This document shows positions 1 through 9,292 of a stretch of 64,000 bases of DNA, in pieces (within the stretch, counting starts at the first letter, position 1; each line of letters starts with the position of its first letter). The notes below the pieces were generated by a model. The model saw only the letters and a list, made by a program, of their open reading frames with translations, searched no databases and was not told where the DNA came from. Made by a program: the position numbers and the translations under genes. The stretch comes from Chloroflexota bacterium (GTDB lineage: Bacteria; Chloroflexota; Anaerolineae; UBA4142), in NCBI GenBank assembly GCA_023381515.1, contig JAMCQI010000100.1, forward strand, positions 84,282 through 148,281, read 5' to 3'.

Positions 1-430
1 TCGGCTGGAGGCCGAGACGCATCGCCCGCATCTTTGTCTGCTGAACGGACTCTTCTCCCGAAACATACAGCACGGTGCCGCTGGATTGGGCAAGATTCGC
101 AGCCATCTGGAGGAGCAAGGTGCTCTTGCCGATCCCCGGCTCACCGCCGATGAGGACAAGGGAACCGGGGACAATGCCGCCGCCCAGGACGCGTGCCAGT
201 TCAGGCATGGGCACTTCGACCCGCTTAAAGCCCTCGGTGACGACGTCCGTAATCTTTTGCGGCTCGCTCCGGGGGGCCAGAGAGGCGAGCGAAGACGCGG
301 CCGATGTGAACCTCGCCTCGGCGGTTTCGACCATGCTCCCCCACTCGCCGCAATCCGGACAGCGGCCGTATGACTTGGCCGAAGCGAACCCACACTGTTG
401 ACAAACCCATTTCGCGTGTGACTTGGGCAT
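1..430 (-). CDS. radA: DNA repair protein RadA, N-terminal part (cut by window edge)
   Basis: RadA is a RecA-like ATPase that helps process recombination intermediates. Reading down from an ATG at 430, the frame stays open to the window edge, giving the first 143 residues. A zinc finger is visible at the N-terminus (C10-x2-C13, C24-x2-C27), and a Walker A motif GEPGIGKST starts near residue 96, followed by LYVSGEES, typical of the family. The C-terminal Lon-protease-like domain lies outside the window. The gene follows the MFS gene on the same strand but has its own extended -10 promoter, which overlaps the MFS stop codon. A LexA-type palindrome (450-463) sits at the expected transcription start, so SOS control is likely. 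Identity is secure; the gene is partial only because of the edge. Confidence 0.95.
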   Translation of the reverse strand, partial: MPKSHAKWVCQQCGFASAKSYGRCPDCGEWGSMVETAEARFTSAASSLASLAPRSEPQKITDVVTEGFKRVEVPMPELARVLGGGIVPGSLVLIGGEPGIGKSTLLLQMAANLAQSSGTVLYVSGEESVQQTKMRAMRLGLQP

Positions 431-449
431 CCCTCTACTCATTCATTAC

Positions 450-474
450 CGAACTTTTGTTCGTTCTCATTATA
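450..474 (-). promoter_or_regulatory. radA promoter with LexA/SOS-type operator
   Basis: On the minus strand an extended -10 (TGGTATAAT, core at 469-474) is followed five bases later by the perfect palindrome CGAAC-TTTT-GTTCG (450-463). This matches the CGAAC-N4-GTTCG SOS box known for Gram-positive LexA. A repressor bound here would cover the transcription start. No good -35 is visible. Confidence 0.7.
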
Positions 475-1735
475 CCACATTCTTCCGGCTTGCCATCGGC
501 TTGGGCTCCTCCTCGGGCGGCTTCGTCGAACGGAAATTGAAATAGAGGGCGACGTCGTAGACGATCTTTAGCCCACCGGAGAGAAAAAAGGGCAAGCTCA
601 GCAGCGAGGCGCCTAAAAGCGCGCCCGTGAGGATTGGGGAAATGGCTGCGCCAATCGAGCGGGCAATCGTCGTGATGCCGGAAGCGGCGGACCGCTCGTC
701 GGGGCTGACGACTGCCATCGTGTAGGACTGGCGCGTCGGCACATCCATCTGCGAAATACTAAAGCGGGCGAGGAGCATGGCAATCGCGAGGGGCAGATTC
801 GGCATCAGAGGCACGAGGATCAGCAGGACATTGGAGGGAATGTGGGTCCAGACCATCGTATTGATCAATCCGATCCGGGCGGCGACGCGCGCAGCCGCGA
901 GGGCGGAGATCCCGGCGAAAATGTTCGCACCAAAAAAGATCGCACCGAGAACGGCGGGGTCGACCCCAAAGCGAACAAAGAACCAATAGGCGAGGAGGGA
1001 CTGGACAATAAACCCGCCGGCAAATGCGTCGAGTGCAAACAGGGCGCTGAGCTTGACGACCACGTGCCCCGAGCGGTGAAGGCCAAAGATTCTGTTGGGA
1101 GCAGAGGCAGGGGCAACTTGCGCGATTATTTCGACGGACGGCGACAAGCGGCTGAAGAGGAAGGCAAGAACCAGGCCCAGCGCGGCGTAGGCGACGACGA
1201 TGACGCGATAGCTCGACAGGGGAGTCATGCCGCCGCCCTGGAGGGTTTGGGCCAGGCCGCCGCCGCCGAGCGCGCCGAGGGCGGTCGCAAACGAACCCAC
1301 GAGAGAATACCATGCGAACACGCGGGTGCGTTGCTCATTAGGAACGATCTGGGAGAGAGCAGCTTGCTCAATAGAAAGAAAGGGGCCGATTTCATTTCCG
1401 CTGGGGCTGATGACGCCAATCACAGCGGCGATGACGAGGAGGACGATATTACTTGTCAAAGCAAAGATGATGCCGGCAAAGAGCATCAGCCCGGCGCCGA
1501 GAATGAGCATGCGGCGCCTCCCGATGCGGTCGGCCGTCGTCGTGATCGCGAGCGAGATGCCGGCATCGCCGAGGAGTGTGAAAGTGACAATGGTGCCGAT
1601 CTCCACTTCAGACAACCCGACCTGCGCGAGGTAGAGTGCGAGCACGACGGAAAGAAAACCGTAGGCAAAGAGGCGGACGAGGCGCGTGCTAAAGAGCAGG
1701 CGGCCGTCGTGGTCCAAAAGGCTGAAAAGGTTCAT
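470..1735 (-). CDS. MFS transporter
   Basis: A secondary transporter of the major facilitator superfamily, about 421 residues with roughly 12 hydrophobic segments. After the second segment it carries an MFS motif-A-like loop (ADRIGRRRMLI). The substrate cannot be read from sequence; drug or sugar efflux are both possible. The open frame extends upstream to 1804, but those 23 residues have no ribosome-binding site. The start at 1735 gives a normal MFS N-terminus (MNLFSLLDHDG). It lies downstream of clpC on the same strand, behind the clpC terminator at 1817-1846. The stop codon overlaps the radA -10 element. Confidence 0.85.
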   Translation of the reverse strand: MNLFSLLDHDGRLLFSTRLVRLFAYGFLSVVLALYLAQVGLSEVEIGTIVTFTLLGDAGISLAITTTADRIGRRRMLILGAGLMLFAGIIFALTSNIVLLVIAAVIGVISPSGNEIGPFLSIEQAALSQIVPNEQRTRVFAWYSLVGSFATALGALGGGGLAQTLQGGGMTPLSSYRVIVVAYAALGLVLAFLFSRLSPSVEIIAQVAPASAPNRIFGLHRSGHVVVKLSALFALDAFAGGFIVQSLLAYWFFVRFGVDPAVLGAIFFGANIFAGISALAAARVAARIGLINTMVWTHIPSNVLLILVPLMPNLPLAIAMLLARFSISQMDVPTRQSYTMAVVSPDERSAASGITTIARSIGAAISPILTGALLGASLLSLPFFLSGGLKIVYDVALYFNFRSTKPPEEEPKPMASRKNVV

Positions 1736-1816
1736 GGATAGGCCGGTGAAGGATGAAGTGCCAGCAAATTGGGCCAATTTTAGCACAATCAGAGTGGAAA
1801 TCAAACTGCAACAGAA

Positions 1817-1846
1817 ACCCCCGCTTCCCTCGAGGGAAGCGGGGGT
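1817..1846 (-). terminator. Intrinsic terminator after clpC
   Basis: A perfect 30-bp palindrome (13 GC-rich pairs around CGAG) lies about 50 bases beyond the clpC stop. On the minus strand it is followed by TTTCTGTT, a weak U-tract. Confidence 0.75.
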
Positions 1847-1898
1847 CCGATCGTCGACCCCGCGCCTTGCGGGGTGGTAATAGAGTCCAGGTGCTTTT

Positions 1899-4409
1899 CT
1901 ATGCCGGAGTCAGAACGGTTTCGGGTTCGGGCACTCCCCCGTCGCCCTTGTCGCCGTCGCTCGGAGCCTCTTTCACCTGGAGCTTGACTTCGCCTTCAAT
2001 CAAGTCGGCGATTAGCTTGCTCCCCGGTTTGAATTCGCCGGAGAGAACGCCTTCGGACAGCGGGTCCTCGAGCACGCGCTGGATGACGCGCTTGAGCGGG
2101 CGAGCGCCGAGGTTGCGGTCGTAACCCTCTGCCGCCAACTTGTCCCTCGCGGCCTCGCTCACTTCGAGGGTGAGCTTGTGCTCGTCCAGGCGCGGTTTCA
2201 AGTAGCTAACCTGGATGTCCACGATGTCCTTGATATCTTCTTTCGAGAGCGCGCGGAACACGACGATATTGTCAAGGCGGTTGAGGAACTCGGGGCGGAA
2301 GAGTCGTTTGAGCTCGTCCATGAGCTTGCTCCGCATGGTGTTGTAGGCTTCCTCTTCCGTCTTGGCTTCGGGGCGCTTGCCGCCAAAGCCGAGGACGGAA
2401 TCGCGCTGGATCAAATCGGCGCCGATGTTGGAGGTCATGATGAGAATCGTGTTGCGGAAATCCACCTTGCGCCCTTTGGCGTCCGTGAGATGTCCGTCCT
2501 CCAGAATCTGCAAGAGCATGTTGAAGGCGTCGGGGTGTGCCTTTTCGATTTCGTCCAGCAAAACCACCGAGTAGGGTCGCCGGCGAATCGTTTCGGTGAG
2601 CTGCCCTCCTTCTTCGTAGCCGATATAACCAGGAGGCGCGCCGACGAGGCGCGAGACGTTGTGCCGCTCCATGAACTCGGACATGTCCAACTGCAGGAGC
2701 GCCTTTTCACTACCGAACATGAATTCGGCGAGCGCCTTGGCGAGCTCGCTCTTGCCCACACCGGTCGGGCCGAGGAAGATGAACGAACCGATGGGCCGCT
2801 TGGGGTCCTTGAGACCGGCGCGAGCGCGGCGGACTGCTTTCGCTACGCTTGTGAGAGCTTCCTCCTGGCCGACGATGCGCCCGTGGATGACCTCTTCCAT
2901 CTTGAGCAGGCGTTCGCTCTCCTCACCGGCGATGCGCGTGACCGGCACACCGGTCCACATCGAGACCACTTCGGCGATATCCTCCCCGGTAACTTCCGGA
3001 GACAGAGTTCCCGAAGTTTCGTACCACCGGAGTTTGATTTCCTCCAGTCGCTCGCGCATGTCGGTTTCGCGATGCAGCAAGTCGGCGGCCAAGTCAAATT
3101 GCTCTTGCTCGACCGCGGCTTGTTTTTCTTGCTGGATTTCCTTCAATTCCGCATCGGCCGCTTCGAGTTCGGGTGATTTCGGAGTCTTGTACATGCGAAC
3201 GCGGCTCGAAGCCTCGTCGATGAGATCAATGGCCTTGTCGGGTAGATAGCGGTCGGTCACGTAACGGGCGGCCAAGTTTGCCGCCGCTGTCAGCGCTTCG
3301 TCGCTGATATGAAGCGAGTGGTGTGCCTCGTATCGCTCCTTGATGCCCTTCAAGATCTGGATGGTCTCTTCGACCGAAGGCTCCTCCACCTTGACGGGCT
3401 GGAAGCGGCGTTCGAGCGCCGCATCGCTCTCGATATACTTGCGGTATTCCTCCATCGTGGTCGCGCCGACCACTTGGAGTTCTCCGCGCGAAAGAGCGGG
3501 TTTCAAAATATTCGCGGCATCCACCGCGCTGCCCGCCGCCCCGGCGCCGACGACCATGTGGAGTTCGTCGATGAAGAGAATCGCCTTGCTCCCCTTGAGC
3601 TCGTCGATCACGCGCTTCATGCGCTCTTCGAACTGACCTCGATAAATGGTCCCCGCGACCAGAGACCCGACATCCAACTGAATCACGCGCTTGTTGAGGA
3701 GAGGCCCGGGCACGTTGCTCTGGATGATGTGCTGAGCCAGGCCTTCGACAATCGCGGTCTTGCCTACACCCGGCTCTCCGACGAGCGCGGGATTGTTTTT
3801 GGTCCGCCGGGAGAGGATCTGGATGACCCGTTCGATTTCCTTCTTGCGCCCGACCACGGGGTCGAGTTTGCCCTCTTCGGCAAGCGCCGTGAGGTCGGTC
3901 GCAATCTGATCGAGCAGCGGGGTCTTGCTCTCGCCGCGCTTTCGCTCGGTCATTTGCGTCGGCGTCGATTCCATGACGGCGCGCGCGAGATGCGCCCGCA
4001 CGCGATCGGGATTGACATTCAAACTCTTGAGAACATTAACGGCGATCCCGTCTCCTTCCCGAACCAAACCCAACAACAAATGTTCCGTACCAATATAATG
4101 ATGACCCATGCGCCGCGCTTCGTCCACGGCGAGTTCGATCACGCGTTTGGTGCGCGGGGTGAGGCTCAACCGTGTTCCCGGTGCCGCCTGCCCACGTCCG
4201 ACGATGTCTTCGACCACTTGGCGCACGCGGGTTTGCTCCACGCCGAGATCGCGCAGTACCTTGGCGGCGAGTCCTTCCTCCTCACGAATCAGCCCAAGCA
4301 AAAGGTGCTCAGTCCCGATATAGTTATGATTCAAGCGAGTCGCCTCTTCTTGCGCGTACGTAAGCACGCGCCGCGCGCGCTTGGTAAACTTGTCTAACTT
4401 GTCTGACAT
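1899..4409 (-). CDS. clpC: ATP-dependent Clp protease ATPase subunit ClpC
   Basis: The Hsp100 unfoldase that feeds ClpP. The order is a duplicated Clp-N repeat (residues about 5-145), a first AAA+ module with Walker [10 protein letters not shown] near residue 212, a UVR-type coiled-coil middle domain (about 430-465), and a second AAA+ module with GPTGVGKS. The full length of about 836 residues matches ClpC rather than ClpB or ClpA. A GTG at 4412 immediately precedes the ATG at 4409; the Shine-Dalgarno GAGGTG lies 7 bases before the ATG but only 4 before the GTG, so 4409 is preferred. The gene sits downstream of the S1 gene, behind that gene's terminator. No CtsR genes are next to it, unlike the Firmicutes arrangement. 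Confidence 0.97.
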   Translation of the reverse strand: MSDKLDKFTKRARRVLTYAQEEATRLNHNYIGTEHLLLGLIREEEGLAAKVLRDLGVEQTRVRQVVEDIVGRGQAAPGTRLSLTPRTKRVIELAVDEARRMGHHYIGTEHLLLGLVREGDGIAVNVLKSLNVNPDRVRAHLARAVMESTPTQMTERKRGESKTPLLDQIATDLTALAEEGKLDPVVGRKKEIERVIQILSRRTKNNPALVGEPGVGKTAIVEGLAQHIIQSNVPGPLLNKRVIQLDVGSLVAGTIYRGQFEERMKRVIDELKGSKAILFIDELHMVVGAGAAGSAVDAANILKPALSRGELQVVGATTMEEYRKYIESDAALERRFQPVKVEEPSVEETIQILKGIKERYEAHHSLHISDEALTAAANLAARYVTDRYLPDKAIDLIDEASSRVRMYKTPKSPELEAADAELKEIQQEKQAAVEQEQFDLAADLLHRETDMRERLEEIKLRWYETSGTLSPEVTGEDIAEVVSMWTGVPVTRIAGEESERLLKMEEVIHGRIVGQEEALTSVAKAVRRARAGLKDPKRPIGSFIFLGPTGVGKSELAKALAEFMFGSEKALLQLDMSEFMERHNVSRLVGAPPGYIGYEEGGQLTETIRRRPYSVVLLDEIEKAHPDAFNMLLQILEDGHLTDAKGRKVDFRNTILIMTSNIGADLIQRDSVLGFGGKRPEAKTEEEAYNTMRSKLMDELKRLFRPEFLNRLDNIVVFRALSKEDIKDIVDIQVSYLKPRLDEHKLTLEVSEAARDKLAAEGYDRNLGARPLKRVIQRVLEDPLSEGVLSGEFKPGSKLIADLIEGEVKLQVKEAPSDGDKGDGGVPEPETVLTPA

Positions 4410-4540
4410 CACGATTCACCTCTTTTTTGCAAGCCGTAAGGATCGTCGCGCGAGAGCGCGGCATGCACCACTCTCAGCGAGTAACCGCCGCCGTGAAACT
4501 GGAGCGCAAGGAGCGGCGGCGAGCTCCTTGGCGAGGTAAG

Positions 4541-4570
4541 AAAAGCGTCCCGCTACGTGCATGGGACGCC
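4541..4570 (-). terminator. Intrinsic terminator after S1 gene
   Basis: On the minus strand the stem GCGTCCC/GGGACGC (4563-4569 with 4545-4551, 11-base loop) is followed directly by TTTTCTT, about 20 bases past the S1 gene stop. Confidence 0.8.
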
Positions 4571-4588
4571 AATGTCTTGATGATGATG

Positions 4589-5863
4589 CTACGTACCGGA
4601 TTGCGGTTCTTCGCTTCCGGACTCGGGCCACTCCTCCACCGGGTTGTCCAAGTCCGTGCCGTAGGCGGTGTAATCGTCCTCCGCCACCCGTTTGAGGCTG
4701 AGCCCCAAACGACGCCGCGCGGGGTCTATTCGAATCACCCGCAGCGTCAGCGAATCTCCTTCCTTGACCACTTCTTTGGGATGCTGGATTCGCCTATCGG
4801 AAAGCTCTGAAATGTGAATCAAGCCTTCTATATTATCTTCCAAACGGGCAAAAGCTCCAAATGATGCCAGTTTCGTAATGGTGCCCGTCACCAATTGTCC
4901 TACCTGATAGCGCTCTTCGACCGTCGACCACGGCTCGGCCTGCATGCGTTTAAGGCTGAGCGCCACCCGCTGTCGCTCGCGATCCACGCTGAGGACCTTG
5001 ACGTCCACCTTGTCCCCGACCTTGAGCAAATCTCTCGGATGGTTGATCTTGGCCCAAGAAAGCTCAGATAGATGAATGAGGCCGTCGACTCCCCCCAGTG
5101 AGACAAACGCGCCGAAATCGGTCACGCTCGTGACGACCCCGGAACGGACATCCCCTTCTTTCAATTCGTTCAGTAGCCGTTCTTTTTGTTCTTTGCGCCA
5201 GTCGCGCATCGCCGCACGCTCGGACAGGATCAGACGATTGCGCGCGCGATCCAATTCAATAATCTTGAATTTAAGCTTTTTGCCAACCAAGGCACTCAAA
5301 TCGGCTTCGTTCGACTCGCCTTCGTGCGGCGTATGGGCTGCGCCTTCGGCTCTGCGCCGCGGAATACTTTCCAGTTGAGTGGCGGGGACAAAACCGCGCA
5401 CTTTGCCCACGCGGACGATCAAGCCCCCTTTGTTGAATCCGGCCACCTGGGCCTCGAACACCTCTTCGGATTTCAAGAGCTGTTCCGCCTCGCGCCAATC
5501 GCGTTCCAATTGAGCGCGGGTGAGTGACAGTAAGACATTACCCTCGCTGTCTTCGGGTTTCAAAACAAACGCGAGCACGCGGTCGCCCACTTGGATCTTT
5601 TTGAGGGCCTCGGGGCTCATCGCTTCGAACTCTCTCTGTGGGACAACCCCTTCCGATTTCGTCCCGATATCGATCAAGATTTCACCGGGGTCTACTCGAA
5701 CGACCGTGCCCGCAACGATGTCGCCGTACTTGACGCGCTTGTAACCGTAATCGGCTTCGGCAAAGTCACTCATTTTGTCGCCGCCATTGGCGCTCTGTGG
5801 ATTCACATCTTTTACCTGAGCATCAGCCTCCTGGGGACCGTTGGGTCCACCTGCAGAAACCAT
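4589..5863 (-). CDS. rpsA: S1 RNA-binding domain protein (ribosomal protein S1-like)
   Basis: About 424 residues containing four S1 OB-fold repeats. The first two are divergent (GTVVRVDPGEILIDIG and AQVAGFNKGGLIVRVG); the last two are canonical (GVVTSVTDFGAFVSLGG and GTITKLASFGAFARLED). This four-repeat form is the bacterial S1 homologue that helps mRNA bind the 30S subunit. The open frame reaches 5929, but a strong Shine-Dalgarno (GGGGGGAGG) sits just before the ATG at 5863, so the shorter start is chosen. The N-terminal ~45 residues are acidic and low-complexity. It is monocistronic: consensus promoter at 5953-5981, terminator at 4541-4570. Confidence 0.9.
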   Translation of the reverse strand: MVSAGGPNGPQEADAQVKDVNPQSANGGDKMSDFAEADYGYKRVKYGDIVAGTVVRVDPGEILIDIGTKSEGVVPQREFEAMSPEALKKIQVGDRVLAFVLKPEDSEGNVLLSLTRAQLERDWREAEQLLKSEEVFEAQVAGFNKGGLIVRVGKVRGFVPATQLESIPRRRAEGAAHTPHEGESNEADLSALVGKKLKFKIIELDRARNRLILSERAAMRDWRKEQKERLLNELKEGDVRSGVVTSVTDFGAFVSLGGVDGLIHLSELSWAKINHPRDLLKVGDKVDVKVLSVDRERQRVALSLKRMQAEPWSTVEERYQVGQLVTGTITKLASFGAFARLEDNIEGLIHISELSDRRIQHPKEVVKEGDSLTLRVIRIDPARRRLGLSLKRVAEDDYTAYGTDLDNPVEEWPESGSEEPQSGT

Positions 5864-5952
5864 CGCCTCCCCCCTTTTTGCGCGTATTTTCGAGAAATGC
5901 AACGTCAGTGTGATGTCTTCCTCGAACACGTGACGCGCCTTAAATCAATGTT

Positions 5953-5981
5953 ATTATAGCCAGATTCGGAACAATTGGCAA
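5953..5981 (-). promoter_or_regulatory. Sigma70-type promoter of the S1 gene
   Basis: Minus strand: TTGCCA (5981-5976), 17-base spacer, TATAAT (5958-5953). It predicts an untranslated leader of about 80 bases before the ATG at 5863. Confidence 0.8.
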
Positions 5982-6110
5982 CCCCCCTTTTGCATTCCGG
6001 CAAACGTCTTTTTACAAGCGAAAACCGCAAAGCTCAAGGTCTAGAGTGAAACTCGAGCCGCTCCGCTGGTAGGCAGTTTTACCTTTTCCCTTTACACTTT
6101 TGACTTTAGT

Positions 6111-6139
6111 TTGGCATTGCGTTCTGTTTCCGCTATAAT
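6111..6139 (+). promoter_or_regulatory. Strong sigma70-type promoter facing a decayed gene
   Basis: TTGGCA (6111-6116), a 17-base spacer and a perfect TATAAT (6134-6139). Downstream is only the broken beta-propeller frame, so the promoter has outlived its gene or drives an RNA. Confidence 0.7.
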
Positions 6140-6179
6140 GGCAGCGTTCTTGAGAAATTCGCTCGTCCGCGGCCCCCGC

Positions 6180-6735
6180 CGGCGTTGCGCATGGTCGCCT
6201 TGGCTATGCGCCGTTCCCCGCGACCTTCAGGTTCTGTGCGCAGGCACGAATGGCGGCGTCAACCGGACGCGCGATGGAGGCCTTCTTTGGAACCAGGCCT
6301 CCAAAGGCCTACTACGCAGCCGCGCAATATCCCCGCTTGCGGCCTCGGCAGATGGGAGCACTATCTACGCGCGCACCCGGGCAGGCGTCTATCGCACCCT
6401 ACCTGGGGACGGAACAAGGGGTATGGGAAACGGGGGATGAAGGGGCCAGTTGGCAATTCGAGAGCAGCGGTCTCATCAGTTCCGGTATTCAGTCTCTCGT
6501 CGTCACTCCGACCAATCCATTCAGTCTCTTGGCCGCTACCGCAGCTCGCGTGTGGGTGAGTCAGGTGCGGACAGGCGCAAGTCCTCTCGGACGCGAACGT
6601 CCTCACTTTCTACTCCATACTCCGGCGCGACGGCGTCAAGAACTCGTTTGCTGCGCGAGTTCTGCCCGAGTTTTCCCACCGCCAGGACGTGCACGAACTC
6701 GTATCCAAGTTAGCGCAAGAGCTGGGTTATCAGGG
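6180..6735 (+). pseudogene. Decayed BNR/sortilin-type beta-propeller gene
   Basis: Two frames carry pieces of the same repeat type. Around 6220-6390 one frame reads LCAGTNGGVNRTRDGGLLW and then IYARTRAGVYRT. Around 6390-6560 the next frame reads GTEQGVWETGDEGASWQ. These resemble the 'AGT-GGVYRSTDGG-TW' repeats of BNR/VPS10-like propellers. At least one frameshift separates them and no frame is open throughout. From about 6565 to 6735 a third frame, lacking a start, encodes a plausible peptide (DANVLTFYSILRRDGVKNSF and onward) that I cannot assign. The stretch therefore holds remnants, not a working gene, although a consensus promoter precedes it. Sequencing error cannot be excluded, but more than one frameshift would be needed. 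Confidence 0.5.
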
Positions 6736-6737
6736 GG

Positions 6738-7244
6738 TTAAGGCCGCCGAGTCGCCGTTGGGCTCGATGTGGAGGTCGACCGACCTCCAGGAGAGGGGGT
6801 CAGCGTCGTTCCCAACGGGTACGGGGTCGGAGTCGGTGGTTCGCGCGTAGGGATGGGCGCCTGTGTCGGCGTGGCGACGAGTGTGCCGGGCGGAAGCTGA
6901 ATAAAGGTAGGCACCGATTGTTGCGTGGGAGTGGGAACCAGGGTGGGGTGAATGATATTAGTCGGGGTGGGCGGCCGAACAGACACCATTGGACGGACAA
7001 AAAGTGTAGCGGCGCCGAGACAGTACAGCACGAGGGCACCCACCATCATGACGCCGATGCAGCCGTATCCGAGTTGCTGAGTCGGGGACAAGCCCGCCAT
7101 CCACGCTCGCAAGGAATGCCGCGCCGGTGCGGACACCGCCGGATCCGGAGCTCCCATGGATTCGGGATTCGACCAAACACTTTCCTCGACAGGGAACGGC
7201 TCTCTCGGTGCGCTCACCGGCCGTCTTCGCTTCGGATCAAGCAT
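6738..7244 (-). CDS. Hypothetical one-TM protein with Thr/Pro-rich tail
   Basis: 168 residues: a polar N-terminus (about 1-50), one transmembrane helix (roughly residues 58-85, CIGVMMVGALVLYCLGAATL), then a Thr/Pro-rich C-terminal tail (PTPTQ, TREPPTPTPYP) that is probably outside the membrane. No catalytic domain is recognisable. Similar Thr/Pro stalks occur in the proteins at 14455-15159 and 62917-64000. It has its own promoter at 7398-7425 and a leader of about 150 bases. Function unknown; the frame is believable because of the TM-linker design and the promoter. Confidence 0.6.
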   Translation of the reverse strand: MLDPKRRRPVSAPREPFPVEESVWSNPESMGAPDPAVSAPARHSLRAWMAGLSPTQQLGYGCIGVMMVGALVLYCLGAATLFVRPMVSVRPPTPTNIIHPTLVPTPTQQSVPTFIQLPPGTLVATPTQAPIPTREPPTPTPYPLGTTLTPSPGGRSTSTSSPTATRRP

Positions 7245-7397
7245 CCTCTATCTCAGTTCTCTGCAAGCGAATCCGGAGAGCAGGTGCCAACGTCGAATAC
7301 GGGCATTGCTGTATAAAACGAATCGGGCGCGGCGTGTGGGTTGGATCTCCTTTCAGAGGCAATGCCCGGAGGGTGTGTCGGCCCGTGGGCTCACGCT

Positions 7398-7425
7398 ATT
7401 ATAGTTGAAGCGAAATGAAAGTCAA
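7398..7425 (-). promoter_or_regulatory. Promoter of the Thr/Pro-tail protein
   Basis: Minus strand: TTGACT (7425-7420), 16-base spacer, TATAAT (7403-7398). It lies back to back with the thioesterase promoter at 7449-7476. Confidence 0.7.
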
Positions 7426-7448
7426 AACCCCCTTGACTCAAAGTGAGG

Positions 7449-7476
7449 TTGAAAAAAGCCCATTTTGGGCTATACT
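7449..7476 (+). promoter_or_regulatory. Promoter of the thioesterase gene
   Basis: TTGAAA (7449-7454), 16-base spacer, TATACT (7471-7476). The predicted transcript starts near 7483, after the upstream ATG at 7415, which fixes the coding start at 7517. Confidence 0.75.
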
Positions 7477-7516
7477 GCCCTTGGTGGGTCAAAATTGGAT
7501 CAGGAATCGAGAAGCA

Positions 7517-8071
7517 ATGTCTGTCCAAACAAATGAACGAGTCGAAGCCGGGGTCGACGTGCGAGGCGGCGACCCCAAATTCTCCGCCAAGTGTGCGTCT
7601 GATTCGCAGGTTACCCTCAGCCAGCAGATGATGCCCTCGGATGCCAACCCGTTAGGGAACGTGCACGGTGGTTATATTATGAAGCTTGTGGACGAAGCCG
7701 GTGGGCTGGCAGGCATGCGGCATGCTCGTCGCCCCGTGGTCACCGTGGCAGTGGATTCGATATCGTTCCTGTCCCCTGTCAAGGTTGGACACCTGCTCAC
7801 TCTGCGAGCCTCGGTCAACTGGGTAGGCAAGAGCTCCATTGAGGTGGGCATACGGGTGGAAGCGGAAAACCCAATCACCGGAGAAATCACTCACACCAAT
7901 TCTGCTTTTGCCGTCTATGTGGCCCTGGACGATTCCGGCAGGCCCACGAGTGTGCCGCCGCTCATCTTGAGTAACGAAGAGGAAAGGCGCCGCTGGGACG
8001 AAGCCGAAGGGCGCCAGCAACTTCGTCTAGCGCGCTGGCGGAAAAAGCCAGTCAAAATGGACATGGCGTAG
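7517..8071 (+). CDS. Acyl-CoA thioesterase, hotdog fold (YciA/ACOT type)
   Basis: A 184-residue single-hotdog protein that should hydrolyse acyl-CoA thioesters in the cytoplasm. The family core is present: NPLGNVHGGYIMKLVDEAG (the helix with the catalytic Asp), the beta-strand VTVAVDSISFLSPVKVGHLL, and a later AVYVALDD strand. A frame open from 7415 adds 34 residues, but those lie upstream of and across the promoter, so the start at 7517 is used; its Shine-Dalgarno is weak (GAGAAG). The basic C-terminus after residue 150 is an extension of the usual fold. The preferred acyl chain cannot be inferred. Confidence 0.85.
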   Translation: MSVQTNERVEAGVDVRGGDPKFSAKCASDSQVTLSQQMMPSDANPLGNVHGGYIMKLVDEAGGLAGMRHARRPVVTVAVDSISFLSPVKVGHLLTLRASVNWVGKSSIEVGIRVEAENPITGEITHTNSAFAVYVALDDSGRPTSVPPLILSNEEERRRWDEAEGRQQLRLARWRKKPVKMDMA

Positions 8072-8119
8072 CCCATCTCGCATTCGTTTGTTCTGCCATC
8101 GACTGAAGGAGGTCGTTGA

Positions 8120-9292
8120 ATGCTGCAAGTTGCACAGCGCATGAACCGTTTGGGCACTGAGACGGCTTTTGAAGTCTTAGCCAAAGCCAAAGCGCTGGAA
8201 GCGCAAGGACGCCAGATTGTCCATCTCGAGGTAGGGGAGCCCGACTTTCCAACGCCGGAGAATATTGTCGAGGCGGGCATCCGGGCGCTGAAAGAGGGCA
8301 AGACGAAATATACTCCCAGCGCGGGAATCCCCGAACTGCGCGCGGCGATTGCGGACCACGTGAGTCGGACGCGCGGTGTGCCCATTTCTCCCGAGCAAGT
8401 GGTGGTCACTCCGGGCGCCAAGCCAATCATGTTTTTCAGTATTCTCGCCTTGGTGGAACCAGGCGACGAGGTTCTCTATCCCAACCCCGGGTTTCCCATC
8501 TATGAAAGCATGATCAAGTACTGCGGCGGGACCGCGGTCCCATATATCTTGCGGGAGGAAAACAACTTTCGCTTTGATCCGGAAGAGTTCAGGTCGAAGG
8601 TGAACAACAAGACCAAGCTCATCATCCTCAACTCGCCGCAGAATCCTACCGGGGGCATTCTGGAGCCATCGGACTTGGCGACCGTGGCGCAAGTCGCCAA
8701 CCAATACGATGTCTTCGTCCTCACAGACGAGATCTATAACGAGGTACTATATGAGGGCAAGTTTAACAGTCTGCTGAGCATCCCGGGGATGGTGGAGCGC
8801 ACGATCCTGCTCGATGGGTTCAGCAAGAGCTACGCGATGACCGGCTGGCGCCTCGGTTACGGCGTCATGCCGTTGGATCTCGTGCCCCACATTACACGGC
8901 TGGAGACGAACTCCAACTCTTGCGTTGCCGGGTTCACTCAGTACGCAGGAGTCGAGGCGCTCACAGGACCACAGAACTCGGTCCAAAAAATGGTTGCCGC
9001 TTTCAAAGAGCGGCGCGATACGATTGTGGAAGGGATGAATGCCATCCCAGGATTCCGTTGCTTGAAACCAAGCGGGGCGTTTTACGCCTTTCCTAATACC
9101 GCAGGCACCGGTTGGGATTCGAGACGCCTGGCAGAGTATTTGTTAAATGAGGCGGGTGTGGCCTGCCTGAGCGGAACGTCCTTCGGGGAAGCAGGAGAGG
9201 GATACATCCGTTTCTCGTATGCAAACTCGCTCGACAATATCAAGCTGGCGCTGAAGCGGATCCGCGAAGCAGTAGAGAAGATAGAGGACTAG
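8120..9292 (+). CDS. Class I/II pyridoxal-phosphate aminotransferase (aspartate aminotransferase family)
   Basis: 390 residues, a fold-type I aminotransferase close to the AspC/AraT group of thermophiles. Visible features are NPTG at 175-178, DEIY at 203-206, and the PLP-binding lysine in SKSYAMTGWR (K236). A perfect Shine-Dalgarno, AAGGAGGT, lies 8 bases before the ATG. It follows the thioesterase gene by about 50 bases on the same strand and may share its transcript. The end overlaps the convergent hpt gene by 4 bases. Substrate specificity (aspartate, alanine or aromatic amino acids) is not certain from sequence. Confidence 0.93.
   Translation: MLQVAQRMNRLGTETAFEVLAKAKALEAQGRQIVHLEVGEPDFPTPENIVEAGIRALKEGKTKYTPSAGIPELRAAIADHVSRTRGVPISPEQVVVTPGAKPIMFFSILALVEPGDEVLYPNPGFPIYESMIKYCGGTAVPYILREENNFRFDPEEFRSKVNNKTKLIILNSPQNPTGGILEPSDLATVAQVANQYDVFVLTDEIYNEVLYEGKFNSLLSIPGMVERTILLDGFSKSYAMTGWRLGYGVMPLDLVPHITRLETNSNSCVAGFTQYAGVEALTGPQNSVQKMVAAFKERRDTIVEGMNAIPGFRCLKPSGAFYAFPNTAGTGWDSRRLAEYLLNEAGVACLSGTSFGEAGEGYIRFSYANSLDNIKLALKRIREAVEKIED

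Noticed and set aside
2178..4397. Two long plus-strand frames opposite clpC
   Set aside because: Shadows of the ClpC coding sequence.
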